64,000 nt of DNA from Flagellimonas aequoris (GTDB lineage Bacteria; Bacteroidota; Bacteroidia; Flavobacteriales; Flavobacteriaceae), in the NCBI RefSeq assembly GCF_003584165.1, contig NZ_QXFJ01000030.1:62001-126000 (forward strand). Direction: 5' to 3'. Of the stretch, positions 49,439-58,858 are shown in pieces (the stretch's first letter is position 1; each line of letters opens with the position of its first letter). The notes under the pieces were generated by a model. That model was given only the letters and a program-made list of their open reading frames with translations. It did no database searches and was not told where the DNA came from. The position numbers were made by a program, and so were the translations under genes.

Positions 49439-52400
49439 ATGAGAAACATTTATTTGACATTTGTTGCAGTGTTTTCTTGTATTGCTGCGTTTGGGCAGAC
49501 CATTACGGGGACCGTATCCGATACTTCGGGTACTCCTTTGCCTGGGGTGACCATAGTAGTAAGTGGTACAAACAATGGTACAACTACCGATTTCGATGGA
49601 AATTACACCATCAATGCCTCCAGTGGGCAAGTGCTGAGATTTTCCTATTTGGGGATGAAGCCAAAAGACATTACCGTAGGGTCCGAAACAACCATCAATG
49701 TAGCTTTGGAAGAAGATTCCACACAGCTTGATGAGGTTGTGGTGACCGCATTTGGTGTGGAACAAAAGCAGAAGTCGTTGGGATATTCAGTGACCAAGGT
49801 CAATACCGAGGACCTTAACTTGGCCGGCCAGTCCAATCCTATCGAGAGCCTTCAAGGACGTGTGGCCGGGGTACAGATCAATCGTTCTTCCGGTACATCA
49901 GGAGGCGGTGTGGATATTCTGATCAGAGGTGTTACCTCTATCAATCCTAACAGGAGTAACCAACCCTTGATCATTGTGGACGGACTTGCGTTGAACAACG
50001 ATACTTTTGCCGGGGAGGTTAGACCCAGTTCGGGGTCGAACTCGCCTAGCAGTTCGGAGCAGTTCGCCTTTTCCAATAGGGCAATGGATTTGAACCCTGA
50101 GGACATTGAAAGTTTCAACGTACTGAAAGGAGCGGCGGCGACTGCCCTTTATGGTGTGAGGGCATCCAATGGTGCTATTGTGATCACTACCAAAAAAGGA
50201 AAACAGGGCAAGGCCAAGATTAATTTGACGGCATCCACGACTTTTAGAAATGTTACAACTACGCCACCTTTACAAACCACCTATAGGGAAGGATTTAATG
50301 GGGCACCCAGAACGTTGTATGATCCAAACTCAGAAACTGGGTTCGATAGGGTCCAAAATGCAACTTCTTTCTATTCTTGGGGTCCTGAATATGCCTTGGA
50401 TTCCTATGATTTAGGTGAAGGCAACATAGTTGACCTGTCCAACGATCGCTTTTATAGCCCTTATGATATTTTTAGAACAGGTTTTAATTCACAGCTCAAT
50501 CTCAGCCTTAGTGGGGCCAACGATCGTTTGAGCTATTATTTTTCCTTGGGGAACAACAATGAACAGGGGATTTTGCCGAATACGGATTATAAAAAGACCA
50601 ACTTCAGGTTGAAAGCTGGGTATAAGGTAACCGACAACTTCTCTGTGGATGGTTCTGTAGCTTTTACCAATTCGGGGGGAAGAAGGGCTAACGGAGGTGA
50701 TAAATCGGTGATGAGTGCACTGTCCTATTATTCTGGCACATTCCCGATCAATGATTATATGAACCCTGATGGTAGCGAAAGGGACTATTCTTTTGGTATC
50801 ATTGATAACCCTAGGTATTTGATGGAAACCAGTAATTTGGAGGACGATGTAAACCGTTGGATTGGAAATACCACCCTCACCTGGTCTCCTAAGGATTGGG
50901 TAACAGTTACCTATGCCGCCCAAATAGATAATTATTCCGATGTCAGGAACCGCTACGTGGGACCCGATTTGGATGGCGGTTCACAAGTAGGTGGTTTCAT
51001 CCTTGAGCAGAATATCAATTTTACTGGGTTGGAATCCAACTTTTTGGTGGCATTCAATAAATCCTGGTCAGAGGATTTTACCACGGACCTTACATTGGGT
51101 CACCAACTTTCCGATACCAAGAGAAACTACTTGGAGGCAAGGGGTGAAGGTTTGAACATCCCTGGTGTCAACGAAATTGGAAACACCACCAATTTTTTTA
51201 TCAATAAAAGCATTGTACAGAATAGGACAGTTGGTGTTTTCGGTGAGTTGAAGTTTGGTTATAAAGATAAATTGTTCCTTTCCTTGACAGGTAGGAACGA
51301 CTGGATTTCCACCTTGCCCAAAGAAAACAGATCGTTCTTCTACCCATCAGCGAGTTTGGCATACGATGTATCCGATTTGTTCGGGGACAACGATATTTTT
51401 ACTTTTGGAAAACTCCGTGCATCTTGGGCCGAGGTTGGTAAAGGGCCCGGCTTTGGAGATGTGGGCCAATATTTCGTAGTGGATGGTGATTTTCCTTTCG
51501 GTGGCGTTGGTGGCTACAGGAGAAGCACCTTGTTGGGCGATACCAACATAAAACCGGAAAGAAACCAGTCTACGGAATTTGGAGCGGATCTTAGGTTCTT
51601 CGATAACCGTATCCGTGTGGATTATGCATATTACAACACGCGTGTAAAAGATCAAATCTTCACTGTGGGCACCGCTTACTCTTCCGGTCTTTCGGGAATT
51701 ACCAGAAACGCAGGCGATTATAAAGTATTCGGACATGAACTGTTGTTGAGTGCCGATGTTATTAGAAATCAAGATTTACGATGGGAGTTGATATTGAACT
51801 GGTCTACCAGCGAGGGAGAGGTATTGGAAATACCTGACGACATTGAAGCCATCATCTTTGCTGATTCAGGATTTGCGGGAGTAACTTCCGAAGTTCGCGC
51901 CGGCGATAAAATGGGTAACCTCTATGGGTACAAATGGGTCTATGAAAATGGACAAAGATACATAGGTCCGGATGGTTATCCCGTAATCAATACGGATGAA
52001 AGGGTTGTGGTGGGCAACGCGTTCCCCGACTTTATCTCATCCATTGGAAGTAACTTGAAATATAAAGGTATTGGCCTTAACTTCTTGTTGGAGTGGAAAA
52101 AAGGAGGTGACCTCTATGATGCTGGTTTGAGAAACTCCATCCGTAACGGTAACCCATTAAGCACGCTTCAAAGAGACGTAAATGTGGTGTTGGATGGTGT
52201 TATGGATGACGGGAATGGTGGTTTTGTGCCCAATACCACAGAGGCATTGATCGACCAAAACTATTACCGTAACTCCAATGTGTACAACCGAGCTTCTGAA
52301 GTTTTGGTACAGGATGCATCATGGGTTAAGATTCGTAACATTTCCTTGTCCTATGACTTTCCTGCCAAGTTGATCAAAAATTTCAATCTGGAAAAGGTAA

Positions 52401-52561
52401 GTGTTTCGGCAAGTGCCAACAACCTTTTGCTATGGACTCCTTTTGATGGGTATGACCCTGAAGGTAACCAGTATAGTGCGGGCAGTAATGTATATGGTTT
52501 CACTGGATTGAATATTCCATTATCTGAAAGCTATTCATTGGGATTGAACATTGCATTTTAA
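49439..52561 (+). CDS. SusC/RagA TonB-dependent transporter, second copy
   Basis: TonB-dependent importer of 1040 residues. Signal peptide to about residue 20 (ending AFGQ), CarboxypepD_reg-like domain at about 21-100 (TITGTVSDTSGTPLPGVTIV), then a DEVVVTAFGVEQKQKSLGYS junction, plug (LQGRVAGVQINRSSGTSGGG, ATALYGVRASNGAIVITTKK) and barrel with C-terminal SYSLGLNIAF. It differs from the first SusC over the barrel. The SusD-like partner starts 10 bp after its stop. No glycosidase or regulator is next to it, so the substrate may be a peptide or other small nutrient. Confidence 0.93.
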   Translation: MRNIYLTFVAVFSCIAAFGQTITGTVSDTSGTPLPGVTIVVSGTNNGTTTDFDGNYTINASSGQVLRFSYLGMKPKDITVGSETTINVALEEDSTQLDEVVVTAFGVEQKQKSLGYSVTKVNTEDLNLAGQSNPIESLQGRVAGVQINRSSGTSGGGVDILIRGVTSINPNRSNQPLIIVDGLALNNDTFAGEVRPSSGSNSPSSSEQFAFSNRAMDLNPEDIESFNVLKGAAATALYGVRASNGAIVITTKKGKQGKAKINLTASTTFRNVTTTPPLQTTYREGFNGAPRTLYDPNSETGFDRVQNATSFYSWGPEYALDSYDLGEGNIVDLSNDRFYSPYDIFRTGFNSQLNLSLSGANDRLSYYFSLGNNNEQGILPNTDYKKTNFRLKAGYKVTDNFSVDGSVAFTNSGGRRANGGDKSVMSALSYYSGTFPINDYMNPDGSERDYSFGIIDNPRYLMETSNLEDDVNRWIGNTTLTWSPKDWVTVTYAAQIDNYSDVRNRYVGPDLDGGSQVGGFILEQNINFTGLESNFLVAFNKSWSEDFTTDLTLGHQLSDTKRNYLEARGEGLNIPGVNEIGNTTNFFINKSIVQNRTVGVFGELKFGYKDKLFLSLTGRNDWISTLPKENRSFFYPSASLAYDVSDLFGDNDIFTFGKLRASWAEVGKGPGFGDVGQYFVVDGDFPFGGVGGYRRSTLLGDTNIKPERNQSTEFGADLRFFDNRIRVDYAYYNTRVKDQIFTVGTAYSSGLSGITRNAGDYKVFGHELLLSADVIRNQDLRWELILNWSTSEGEVLEIPDDIEAIIFADSGFAGVTSEVRAGDKMGNLYGYKWVYENGQRYIGPDGYPVINTDERVVVGNAFPDFISSIGSNLKYKGIGLNFLLEWKKGGDLYDAGLRNSIRNGNPLSTLQRDVNVVLDGVMDDGNGGFVPNTTEALIDQNYYRNSNVYNRASEVLVQDASWVKIRNISLSYDFPAKLIKNFNLEKVSVSASANNLLLWTPFDGYDPEGNQYSAGSNVYGFTGLNIPLSESYSLGLNIAF

Positions 52562-52571
52562 AAAAAATACT

Positions 52572-54053
52572 ATGAAGAAAATAAATATAATTAAGGTTTT
52601 TCTGTTATGTGCCACGATAACCTACGTGGGATGTAGCGAAGATTATTTTGATGTGAACACGCCTTCCAATACGGCTAAACTGGAAGACTTGCGAATGAAA
52701 GATCTAATAGCTCCCGTTATTCACAGCACTATGGAGGGACAGCGTTCCGCGGAATTGTCATTTGGCAATTATGTGCAGAATTTTGTGTCCGCTGGGGGTG
52801 GCGCTGCCGGGCAGACCTCTGTGAGTGGTCTTTGGAGTCAGGTCTATCTGTATGTTTTGCCCAATCTTGAAGCGGTGAAGGACAAGGCAGCGGAAACCGG
52901 GGCAACGCATATTGACGCCATTGCGGATATATTGATTGCGGCCAATATTGGAATTGCTACGGATTCTTGGGACAATATCCCATATTCTGAGGCCAGTGGT
53001 GGTCCTGACAACAATTTTGCGACTTTTGATACCCAAGAGACCATTTACACCGAGATTTTTAGTTTGTTGGATGGAGCCATTGCCAAATTGAGTGCTGCCG
53101 ATAATTCAGGATTTGAGCTGGGTTCTTCCGATTTGATCTATGGCGGTGATTCAGCCAAGTGGTTAAGGGCCGCCTATTCCCTTAAGGCACGCTATCAGCT
53201 TCACTTGATGAACAAAGGGCTAATTTCCGCTTCGGAAGTTCTGGCAACCGTGGATAACGGATTTACTTCAAATGATGATAATTTCGCTATGTACTATGAT
53301 GAAAAGAATATCAACCCATGGTACTCGTCCGAAATTTTGGCGAGAAATACGGGAAATTTGAGCAACGACATTGCCAGCCAGTTGGTAAGCTCCATGAACG
53401 GTGATTATTACCCATTCCAAGGAGGCTTGGTTGAAATAGACCCAAGACTACCCTTGTTTGCCCAAAATGATGATGAGGCCGAATACAAAGGTTTTGTGAG
53501 CGGCGGCGGCGGTATTGCACCTGATGGTACGGATGCCAATGCAAGGTTCAGGACCGGCGGTTTTTATACTAGTGTTGACTCCCCATTAATGTTGATTACT
53601 TATGCAGAAGTATTGTTCATTAAGGCGGAAGCGGCTTTTATGGCCAATGGCGGTACCACTACAAGTGTAGGATCAGATGCAACGGCTTATGCCGCTTATA
53701 TGGATGGTATTGCAGCCAGTATGGATATGTATGGTGTGGAGGGAACGGATTACATGGCCGATGGAGCAGTGGATGTCGGTGAGGCATCCTTGAGCTTGCA
53801 CCATATCATGAAGGAAAAGTACATTCACAATTTCTTGAATCCAGAGACCTTCGTGGATTACAGGCGTTATGACTTTTCAGATGATGTGTTTACCGGTCTA
53901 CAGATTAGAAGTGAAGAGGACAGTGCCGATAATGAATTCTTGGGTCAATGGTTCCGAAGGGCCAATTACCCTGATACGGAATTGACCAGAAATGAAGCCA
54001 ATGTATTGGCCAACCAGCAAACACCGGTAACCCCAGTTTGGTGGGATGAATAA
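52572..54053 (+). CDS. SusD/RagB nutrient-binding outer-membrane lipoprotein (SusD-like_2 type)
   Basis: Surface lipoprotein partner of the second SusC, 493 residues. The ATG at 52572 gives lipobox TYVGC. The opening after the Cys (SEDYFDVNTPSNTAKLEDLR) and the centre (NNFATFDTQETIYTEIFSLL, SAKWLRAAYSLKARYQLHLM) fit the shorter SusD-like_2 class, often called nutrient-binding outer membrane lipoprotein, which is not limited to glycans. The end NFLNPETFVDYRRYDFSDD and LTRNEANVLANQQTPVTPVW is typical. The stop is followed by a terminator that overlaps the convergent gene. Confidence 0.9.
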   Translation: MKKINIIKVFLLCATITYVGCSEDYFDVNTPSNTAKLEDLRMKDLIAPVIHSTMEGQRSAELSFGNYVQNFVSAGGGAAGQTSVSGLWSQVYLYVLPNLEAVKDKAAETGATHIDAIADILIAANIGIATDSWDNIPYSEASGGPDNNFATFDTQETIYTEIFSLLDGAIAKLSAADNSGFELGSSDLIYGGDSAKWLRAAYSLKARYQLHLMNKGLISASEVLATVDNGFTSNDDNFAMYYDEKNINPWYSSEILARNTGNLSNDIASQLVSSMNGDYYPFQGGLVEIDPRLPLFAQNDDEAEYKGFVSGGGGIAPDGTDANARFRTGGFYTSVDSPLMLITYAEVLFIKAEAAFMANGGTTTSVGSDATAYAAYMDGIAASMDMYGVEGTDYMADGAVDVGEASLSLHHIMKEKYIHNFLNPETFVDYRRYDFSDDVFTGLQIRSEEDSADNEFLGQWFRRANYPDTELTRNEANVLANQQTPVTPVWWDE

Positions 54054-54070
54054 AAAGTAAAATACAATCC

Positions 54071-55117
54071 TTAAGTCAAGAGGGTGTTCAAGCAGTGGAC
54101 CAATTGCTGAACATCCTCTTTTTTATGGTAGGCACTCAATACGATCCTACTAATCAAAAGACCATTGGCATCAGGATAATTGAAGTTCGTAATGATAAAA
54201 CCTTGGTCTTCCAGTTCCTGGGCCAAGGAGGCATTTTCAAATTCAAAGGTGGGATGCCCTTTCATATGTTGAAAATATTGGGGTTGATCTAGGGAACCCA
54301 AGAACAATTGATAATTTTCCATCAATGTGATTAAGCGTTTCCCATAAATAGGTTCCGCATCAATTAAAGTTCCCATGAATGCAGGCAGTGCCGGACTTGC
54401 CCCGCCATAAAAAGGTGTGGCCTTTAATGATTCAATAATTTCCCAATCACCAAAAACAGCTCCGGCCTGTATGCCCAATCCTTTTCCCAAAGAACAACAG
54501 ACCAATAATTGGGCAGGGTTCAGTTTCTGCAAAAAGCCATAGCATCCTTTTCCCTGGTCGCCAACAATTCCAATGCCATGGGAATCATCGCCCACCAGCA
54601 TGATCTTATCCAAGGGAAGTTGTCGCAAAGCCTCAAAGTGTGGATATTGTTTCGCCGTAAAATCGATGGTATCAAAAAGGAGCACGGGCATGGGGCCGTT
54701 GTTTGAAATTTGCTGCTCCAAGGCCAGGTTCAGTTCCTCAAAACTATGCGTTCTGATCACCCCATTCATGAGCATGGCTGTGTGCGCGTTCGGCGCCGCG
54801 AACAAGGTATGCCCTTTATGTAATAAATGTTGAATGACCAATTGCGCCGCCAGATATCCCGAAGACATGGTCAGGCTAGCTTCACTACCCACCCAATTAG
54901 CCAAGTGCTCCTCTGCTTGTTTATAAATATCCAATGCTACATTAGACCGACGCGAGGCCCCATAATGCATTCCATACCGTTCCACATTTTTTAGGAACAG
55001 ATCCTTAAATGGAGCATAGGCTTGAAGACCTAGATAAGCTGTCCCCCCAAAATAGAGAGATTCCCTGCCGTTGGCATGGATTGATCTGTCCGGTATTCTA
55101 GGAAGGGGAATGGCCAT
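54071..55117 (-). CDS. Alpha-oxoamine synthase-like PLP enzyme (BioF/Kbl-related)
   Basis: PLP-dependent class I/II aminotransferase-fold protein of 348 residues, related to 8-amino-7-oxononanoate synthase and 2-amino-3-ketobutyrate CoA ligase. The PLP lysine is Lys212 in CCSLGKGLGIQAGAVFG; the preceding GDDSHGIGIVG (Asp178, His180) binds the cofactor. The start is RIPDRSIHANGRESLYFGGT. It is shorter than BioF (about 390). Its ATG overlaps the stop of the epimerase gene (TAATG), so the two are made together. It lacks an obvious CoA-substrate assignment; biotin synthesis is unlikely because no other bio gene is nearby. Confidence 0.75.
   Translation of the reverse strand: MAIPLPRIPDRSIHANGRESLYFGGTAYLGLQAYAPFKDLFLKNVERYGMHYGASRRSNVALDIYKQAEEHLANWVGSEASLTMSSGYLAAQLVIQHLLHKGHTLFAAPNAHTAMLMNGVIRTHSFEELNLALEQQISNNGPMPVLLFDTIDFTAKQYPHFEALRQLPLDKIMLVGDDSHGIGIVGDQGKGCYGFLQKLNPAQLLVCCSLGKGLGIQAGAVFGDWEIIESLKATPFYGGASPALPAFMGTLIDAEPIYGKRLITLMENYQLFLGSLDQPQYFQHMKGHPTFEFENASLAQELEDQGFIITNFNYPDANGLLISRIVLSAYHKKEDVQQLVHCLNTLLT
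54078..54124. terminator. Terminator hairpin inside the 3' end of the convergent PLP-enzyme gene
   Basis: AAGAGG-G-TGTTCA.AGCA pairs with TGCT.GAACA-TCCTCTT around a 10-nt loop, followed by TTTTT on the plus strand. It ends the SusCD transcript while its stem also encodes the last residues of the minus-strand gene. Confidence 0.7.
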
Positions 55118-56127
55118 TATAACAAAGCTATACCGCTGCCTGGCAGTTTAGAGAAAATCACTTCGCCATCATCCAATATCGTAACTCCGGTGGCAATGTC
55201 GTCTTTAAGAAGCATGGCCCCGTCCATATCCACAAAATCCAATTGGGGAAGTAATTGGGCAATCGCCGAAATTCCTACGGTGGATTCCGTCATGCACCCG
55301 ACCATAATCTTTAGTCCCAACTCCTTGCCTTTGGCAATCATCCGCCTTGCTGGGGTCAGACCTCCACATTTGGTCAGTTTGATATTGATGCCGTCAAAAT
55401 AAGGCCCGCATTTTTCCACATCGCTTTCCACGATACAGCTCTCATCTGCAATGACGGGGAGCACACAGGATTCCTTTACCTTTTTCATTCCTTCCCAATT
55501 GTCGGCCTTAAGGGGCTGCTCCAAAAACTCCACCCCAAGTTCCTTGAGTATCGGGGCATTTTTAATGGTTTCTTCAGCGGTCCAGGCACAATTGGCATCA
55601 ATACGGAATATGCTGTCGGTATGTTTCCGAAGTTCCCTCACTATGGCCACATCATCCTTGGTGCCCAATTTGATCTTGTACAAGGGCCATGGTTTTTCTT
55701 TCAGTTTTTCTACCATTTTTTCAATAGTATCGATACCGATGGTGTAGTTGGTGGTAGGGTAATAACTCGTATTGGTGCCCCAAATCTCGTACAAGGGTTT
55801 TCCTTGTAGCTTTCCATATAGATCATTGGCTGCCAAATCCAGGGCGCAAAGGGTAAAGTTCTGCAATCCCAATGATTCCAGATGTTTGTAGAAATTTTCA
55901 GGATTGTCAAAGTCGTATGCCTCAATGGAATCTCGCACAGCTTCGATTTCTGCCGTCATGCTTTCCACAGTGCTGTTATAATAGGGATTAGAGGTGGCTT
56001 CACCATACCCGGTTTTTCCATTGAGGGTCAGCCCAACGATCATGGTGTCTTGGGTATCGTGGGATTCCCGTGAAATGGTGAAAGTATGCGCTAACCGAAG
56101 GGTGTATTTTTTGATTTCTATCTGCAT
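55117..56127 (-). CDS. Dipeptide epimerase (enolase superfamily, L-Ala-D/L-Glu type)
   Basis: Enolase-superfamily epimerase of 336 residues that inverts a dipeptide stereocentre, classically L-Ala-D-Glu from peptidoglycan. The lysine pair KIK is at 151/153 (YKIKLGTKDD), metal ligands are Asp177 (FRIDANCAW), Glu203 (FLEQPL) and Asp228 (IADESCIVES), and the opposite lysine is in NIKLTKCGG near 250. The start is the ATG at 56127, one codon inside the longest frame. It is the first gene of a two-gene operon with an alpha-oxoamine-synthase-like enzyme and could recycle murein peptides. A terminator separates it from the GIN gene upstream. Confidence 0.88.
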   Translation of the reverse strand: MQIEIKKYTLRLAHTFTISRESHDTQDTMIVGLTLNGKTGYGEATSNPYYNSTVESMTAEIEAVRDSIEAYDFDNPENFYKHLESLGLQNFTLCALDLAANDLYGKLQGKPLYEIWGTNTSYYPTTNYTIGIDTIEKMVEKLKEKPWPLYKIKLGTKDDVAIVRELRKHTDSIFRIDANCAWTAEETIKNAPILKELGVEFLEQPLKADNWEGMKKVKESCVLPVIADESCIVESDVEKCGPYFDGINIKLTKCGGLTPARRMIAKGKELGLKIMVGCMTESTVGISAIAQLLPQLDFVDMDGAMLLKDDIATGVTILDDGEVIFSKLPGSGIALL

Positions 56128-56182
56128 CAAGGACCTATTTTATAAAGATGCTAAGATAGGGTTTCGGCTACGGTTTATAAAG

Positions 56183-56215
56183 ACAAAGGCCCATTGAAAT
56201 TTCAATGGGCCTCTC
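56183..56215 (-). terminator. Terminator after the GIN-domain gene
   Basis: GGCCCATTGAA (56188-56198) pairs with TTCAATGGGCC (56201-56211) around a 2-base centre; on the minus strand it is followed by TTTGTCTTT. It separates the GIN gene from the epimerase operon. Confidence 0.75.
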
Positions 56216-56236
56216 ATTTTTTGATTGGTTTTGATA

Positions 56237-56959
56237 TCAATATTTGCGAACGCTACCGGATACCGATTTTTTGGTCTGTACACTGGCTTCTCCTGTGTAG
56301 GAAATGTCCGCTCCACTACTGGCGTCGGCCACTAGGGATTCGGTCACATTCACCGTAATATCGGCCCCACTGCTGGCATCGGCATTGCAACGTTTCACCA
56401 GAAGGTCTCTTGCCTTGATATCGGAACCGCTACTGGCATCGGCATACAACATATCTGCCTTGCCAGAAACTTTGATGTCCGCACCGCTACTGGCATCCGC
56501 AGTAACTTCCCTTGCAGACAATTCTACGGTAAGATCGGATCCACTGCTGGCATCCAGTTCAATGCTTTCAGATTCCACAACATTCTGTACGATGAGGTCC
56601 GCCCCGCTGGAACTCTTCAAAGCAGTAATTTTGGGAAGGGATACGTAAACATTCTTTGTGGCCCTACCAATGTTTTCAATGGCATGGATCTTTAATTTGC
56701 CATCCCTTACATCGGTACCGATCAGGTCAATGATATTTTCATCACCCTCCACCTTAATCCGGAACTCGGAGTCTTGGGTTACAAATACATCGATACCCTC
56801 GGAGGCCAAAACTTCGGTAAAGTTTTCGGGAATGTTTCGGGTTTCTTCTACAACCTGGCCGTTACCGGTTTTGCCGTGTCCAAAGTTCACATCCATCATA
56901 CAGGACGATGCGAACAGGGATAGGAGTGCTACGATTGCTAATCTTGCTAGTGTTGTCAT
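56237..56959 (-). CDS. GIN-domain (DUF2807) beta-solenoid lipoprotein
   Basis: Lipoprotein of 240 residues (lipobox FASSC, Cys20) of the head-GIN/DUF2807 family, a beta-solenoid without known enzymatic activity, formerly called putative auto-transporter adhesin. After an N-terminal part (GNGQVVEETRNIPENFTEVL) come regular rungs. The C-terminal half has five to six repeats of the type DASSGADI/DASSGSDL spaced 17-22 residues apart, including TADASSGADIKVSGKADM and YADASSGSDIKARDLL. It is separated from PspC by 152 bp, which contains the hairpin ACTGAA-N4-TTCAGT at 57032-57047. Role in the envelope is inferred from lipidation and neighbours. Confidence 0.88.
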   Translation of the reverse strand: MTTLARLAIVALLSLFASSCMMDVNFGHGKTGNGQVVEETRNIPENFTEVLASEGIDVFVTQDSEFRIKVEGDENIIDLIGTDVRDGKLKIHAIENIGRATKNVYVSLPKITALKSSSGADLIVQNVVESESIELDASSGSDLTVELSAREVTADASSGADIKVSGKADMLYADASSGSDIKARDLLVKRCNADASSGADITVNVTESLVADASSGADISYTGEASVQTKKSVSGSVRKY

Positions 56960-57111
56960 GATTGTTGTTTTTTGTGCCTAGCTTCACTGGGCACCTATTA
57001 TTGATTGATTTTGAAAATTGATTTGATCCATACTGAAATAATTCAGTGTAAATGTCTATTTAATTGTGTTTGATATGAATTTTGATTGACCCAACTGTCG
57101 AATAATGCCTC

Positions 57112-58848
57112 TCAATTGTTGTTTTTCTGTCCTGCCTTCATTTTGATGCCATCCTCATCGATTTTCATCTGAAAGGAATCTTGATTATCCTTGATGTCTA
57201 TATCGATGCCATCTTCATTGATGATGATTTTGTTGTTGCCATCCCCATCATCGCTGTCGTCCAATTCCGGGCAGTCCAGACACTTCAATTCGCCATCCTT
57301 GCCCATTTTCCATAGATATCCAACAATACCGCTTCGGTAATAATCCCTGTCGTTTTCAATACCTCTGGCGATGTGGTATTTAGTGGATTGTTCAAAGCGT
57401 ACTATTTTGCCTTCAGGGACATGGATGGTAACGGAAACTTCTTGGTTTCTGGCCTTATTGGAAGTGTCGGTGGTCAAATATTCGTCCAAGATGATCTGGT
57501 TGCCCACCAACTCATAGCCAAAATCAATTTTTTTGGCCCTTTCACGGGCGGCCAAGGAAGAACTTCCATTGGCGTCTTTGCGAACAGTGATGTTCACCAA
57601 GCTATCCTCGGATTTTCTGACACGGATTTCCACATCATCCGAAATGAGCATTCTTTTATCGTTTTGGTCATAGGCGAAGGACATGCGACCGAAATGGACA
57701 TCGTCTCTGGTATACTCATAGCCCGGGTTCTTCATTTTGATGACCAAGGTATCGGATACATTTTCCAATGCCAGTTCATTGCGCTCATGTACGCTTCCCG
57801 TGTTCGAGAATTCTGCCGCTTGACGAATACCCAGGGCAATCAAGATACCCACGGATATCAACCAAAGCCCCAAAAGGGTAAACTTGGCAATGTTCCCGAT
57901 GGATTTTAGGTTGTTCACCAAAATCTTCAGGCCTAAATACAGGACAAAGAAGAACGGAATGCCCACGGCAAAGAACAACAGGATGGATACCACCCAAACC
58001 GGTGCCCCCGTGGTATTCACGATTTCATAAAAATCCACTCCGGGAAAATGTACCGCATCGAACATACCAACTGTGAAAAGAGCAAAAAACAGACCTATCA
58101 AAGTGGCTGCGCCGATGATGATCAACAAGATGCCGATGAACTTACCGAATACCTTAAATAGGAACAGGATAATATCCCCGATGGTATCAAAAAAGGTCTT
58201 GGAGCTGCTTTTGACCTTGTTGCCCATTTTTTCATAGTCAACACTTTTTACCTTGTCGGCAACATCATCAAACCCCTCTTTAACTTTGCGTTCTATATTG
58301 CTGATGTTGACAGGCTCCCCCCGCATATCCAATTTTTGCGAAGTGGTCACGGCCTCGGGAACCAAGATCCAAAGTAGAATGTAGGCAATCAACCCAAAAC
58401 CGCTGGTGAATACGGCCAAAAGGATAAAGATCAACCGGATCCAAAGGGCATCGATGCCCAAGTAGTGCTCCAGACCGGCACACACACCACCAATATATTT
58501 ATGGTCAATGTCCCTATAAAGTTTTTTGTTTCGGGTCTCTTGTTGGGGACGGGATTTTTTGGGCTCGTCCTCAAAAATGTCCTCATCGACCATATAATCT
58601 TCAGGCTGCCCCATAACATCGATCACCTGATCTACTTCCTTGTGGGTAATTACCTGTCTTTCGTTCTCCATTTTCTCTAGAAAGAGCTCGGCGATCCTTG
58701 CTTCAATGTCGGCTATGATCTCATCGCTCCCAGTGGTACCAGCAAAGGACCTTTTAATGGACTCAAGGTACCGCCTCAGCTTGTTATACGCATCGTCGTC
58801 TATGTGGAAGAGCGTATTTGCCAAATTTATGTTTACTGTCTTGTTCAT
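57112..58848 (-). CDS. PspC-domain membrane protein
   Basis: Inner-membrane protein of 578 residues. The N-terminal 105 residues carry a helical segment (MNKTVNINLANTLFHIDDDA, YNKLRRYLESIKRSFAG) without membrane spans. The PspC domain is at about 108-165 (KLYRDIDHKYIGGVCAGLEH, LFILLAVFTSGFGLIAYILL region) with two hydrophobic helices. Four further membrane helices follow between about 205 and 335. A large C-terminal domain (about 350-578) of beta type is acidic at the end. PspC homologs take part in phage-shock or envelope-stress sensing, and in Bacteroidota they are fused to such extra domains. It is probably co-transcribed with the PadR gene 10 bp upstream. Confidence 0.88.
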   Translation of the reverse strand: MNKTVNINLANTLFHIDDDAYNKLRRYLESIKRSFAGTTGSDEIIADIEARIAELFLEKMENERQVITHKEVDQVIDVMGQPEDYMVDEDIFEDEPKKSRPQQETRNKKLYRDIDHKYIGGVCAGLEHYLGIDALWIRLIFILLAVFTSGFGLIAYILLWILVPEAVTTSQKLDMRGEPVNISNIERKVKEGFDDVADKVKSVDYEKMGNKVKSSSKTFFDTIGDIILFLFKVFGKFIGILLIIIGAATLIGLFFALFTVGMFDAVHFPGVDFYEIVNTTGAPVWVVSILLFFAVGIPFFFVLYLGLKILVNNLKSIGNIAKFTLLGLWLISVGILIALGIRQAAEFSNTGSVHERNELALENVSDTLVIKMKNPGYEYTRDDVHFGRMSFAYDQNDKRMLISDDVEIRVRKSEDSLVNITVRKDANGSSSLAARERAKKIDFGYELVGNQIILDEYLTTDTSNKARNQEVSVTIHVPEGKIVRFEQSTKYHIARGIENDRDYYRSGIVGYLWKMGKDGELKCLDCPELDDSDDGDGNNKIIINEDGIDIDIKDNQDSFQMKIDEDGIKMKAGQKNNN

Positions 58849-58858
58849 TTTTTGATTC

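Noticed and set aside
49315-49731. 138-codon frame starting before the second SusC gene
   Set aside because: It overlaps the susC signal peptide and regulatory domain in another frame and has no family resemblance.
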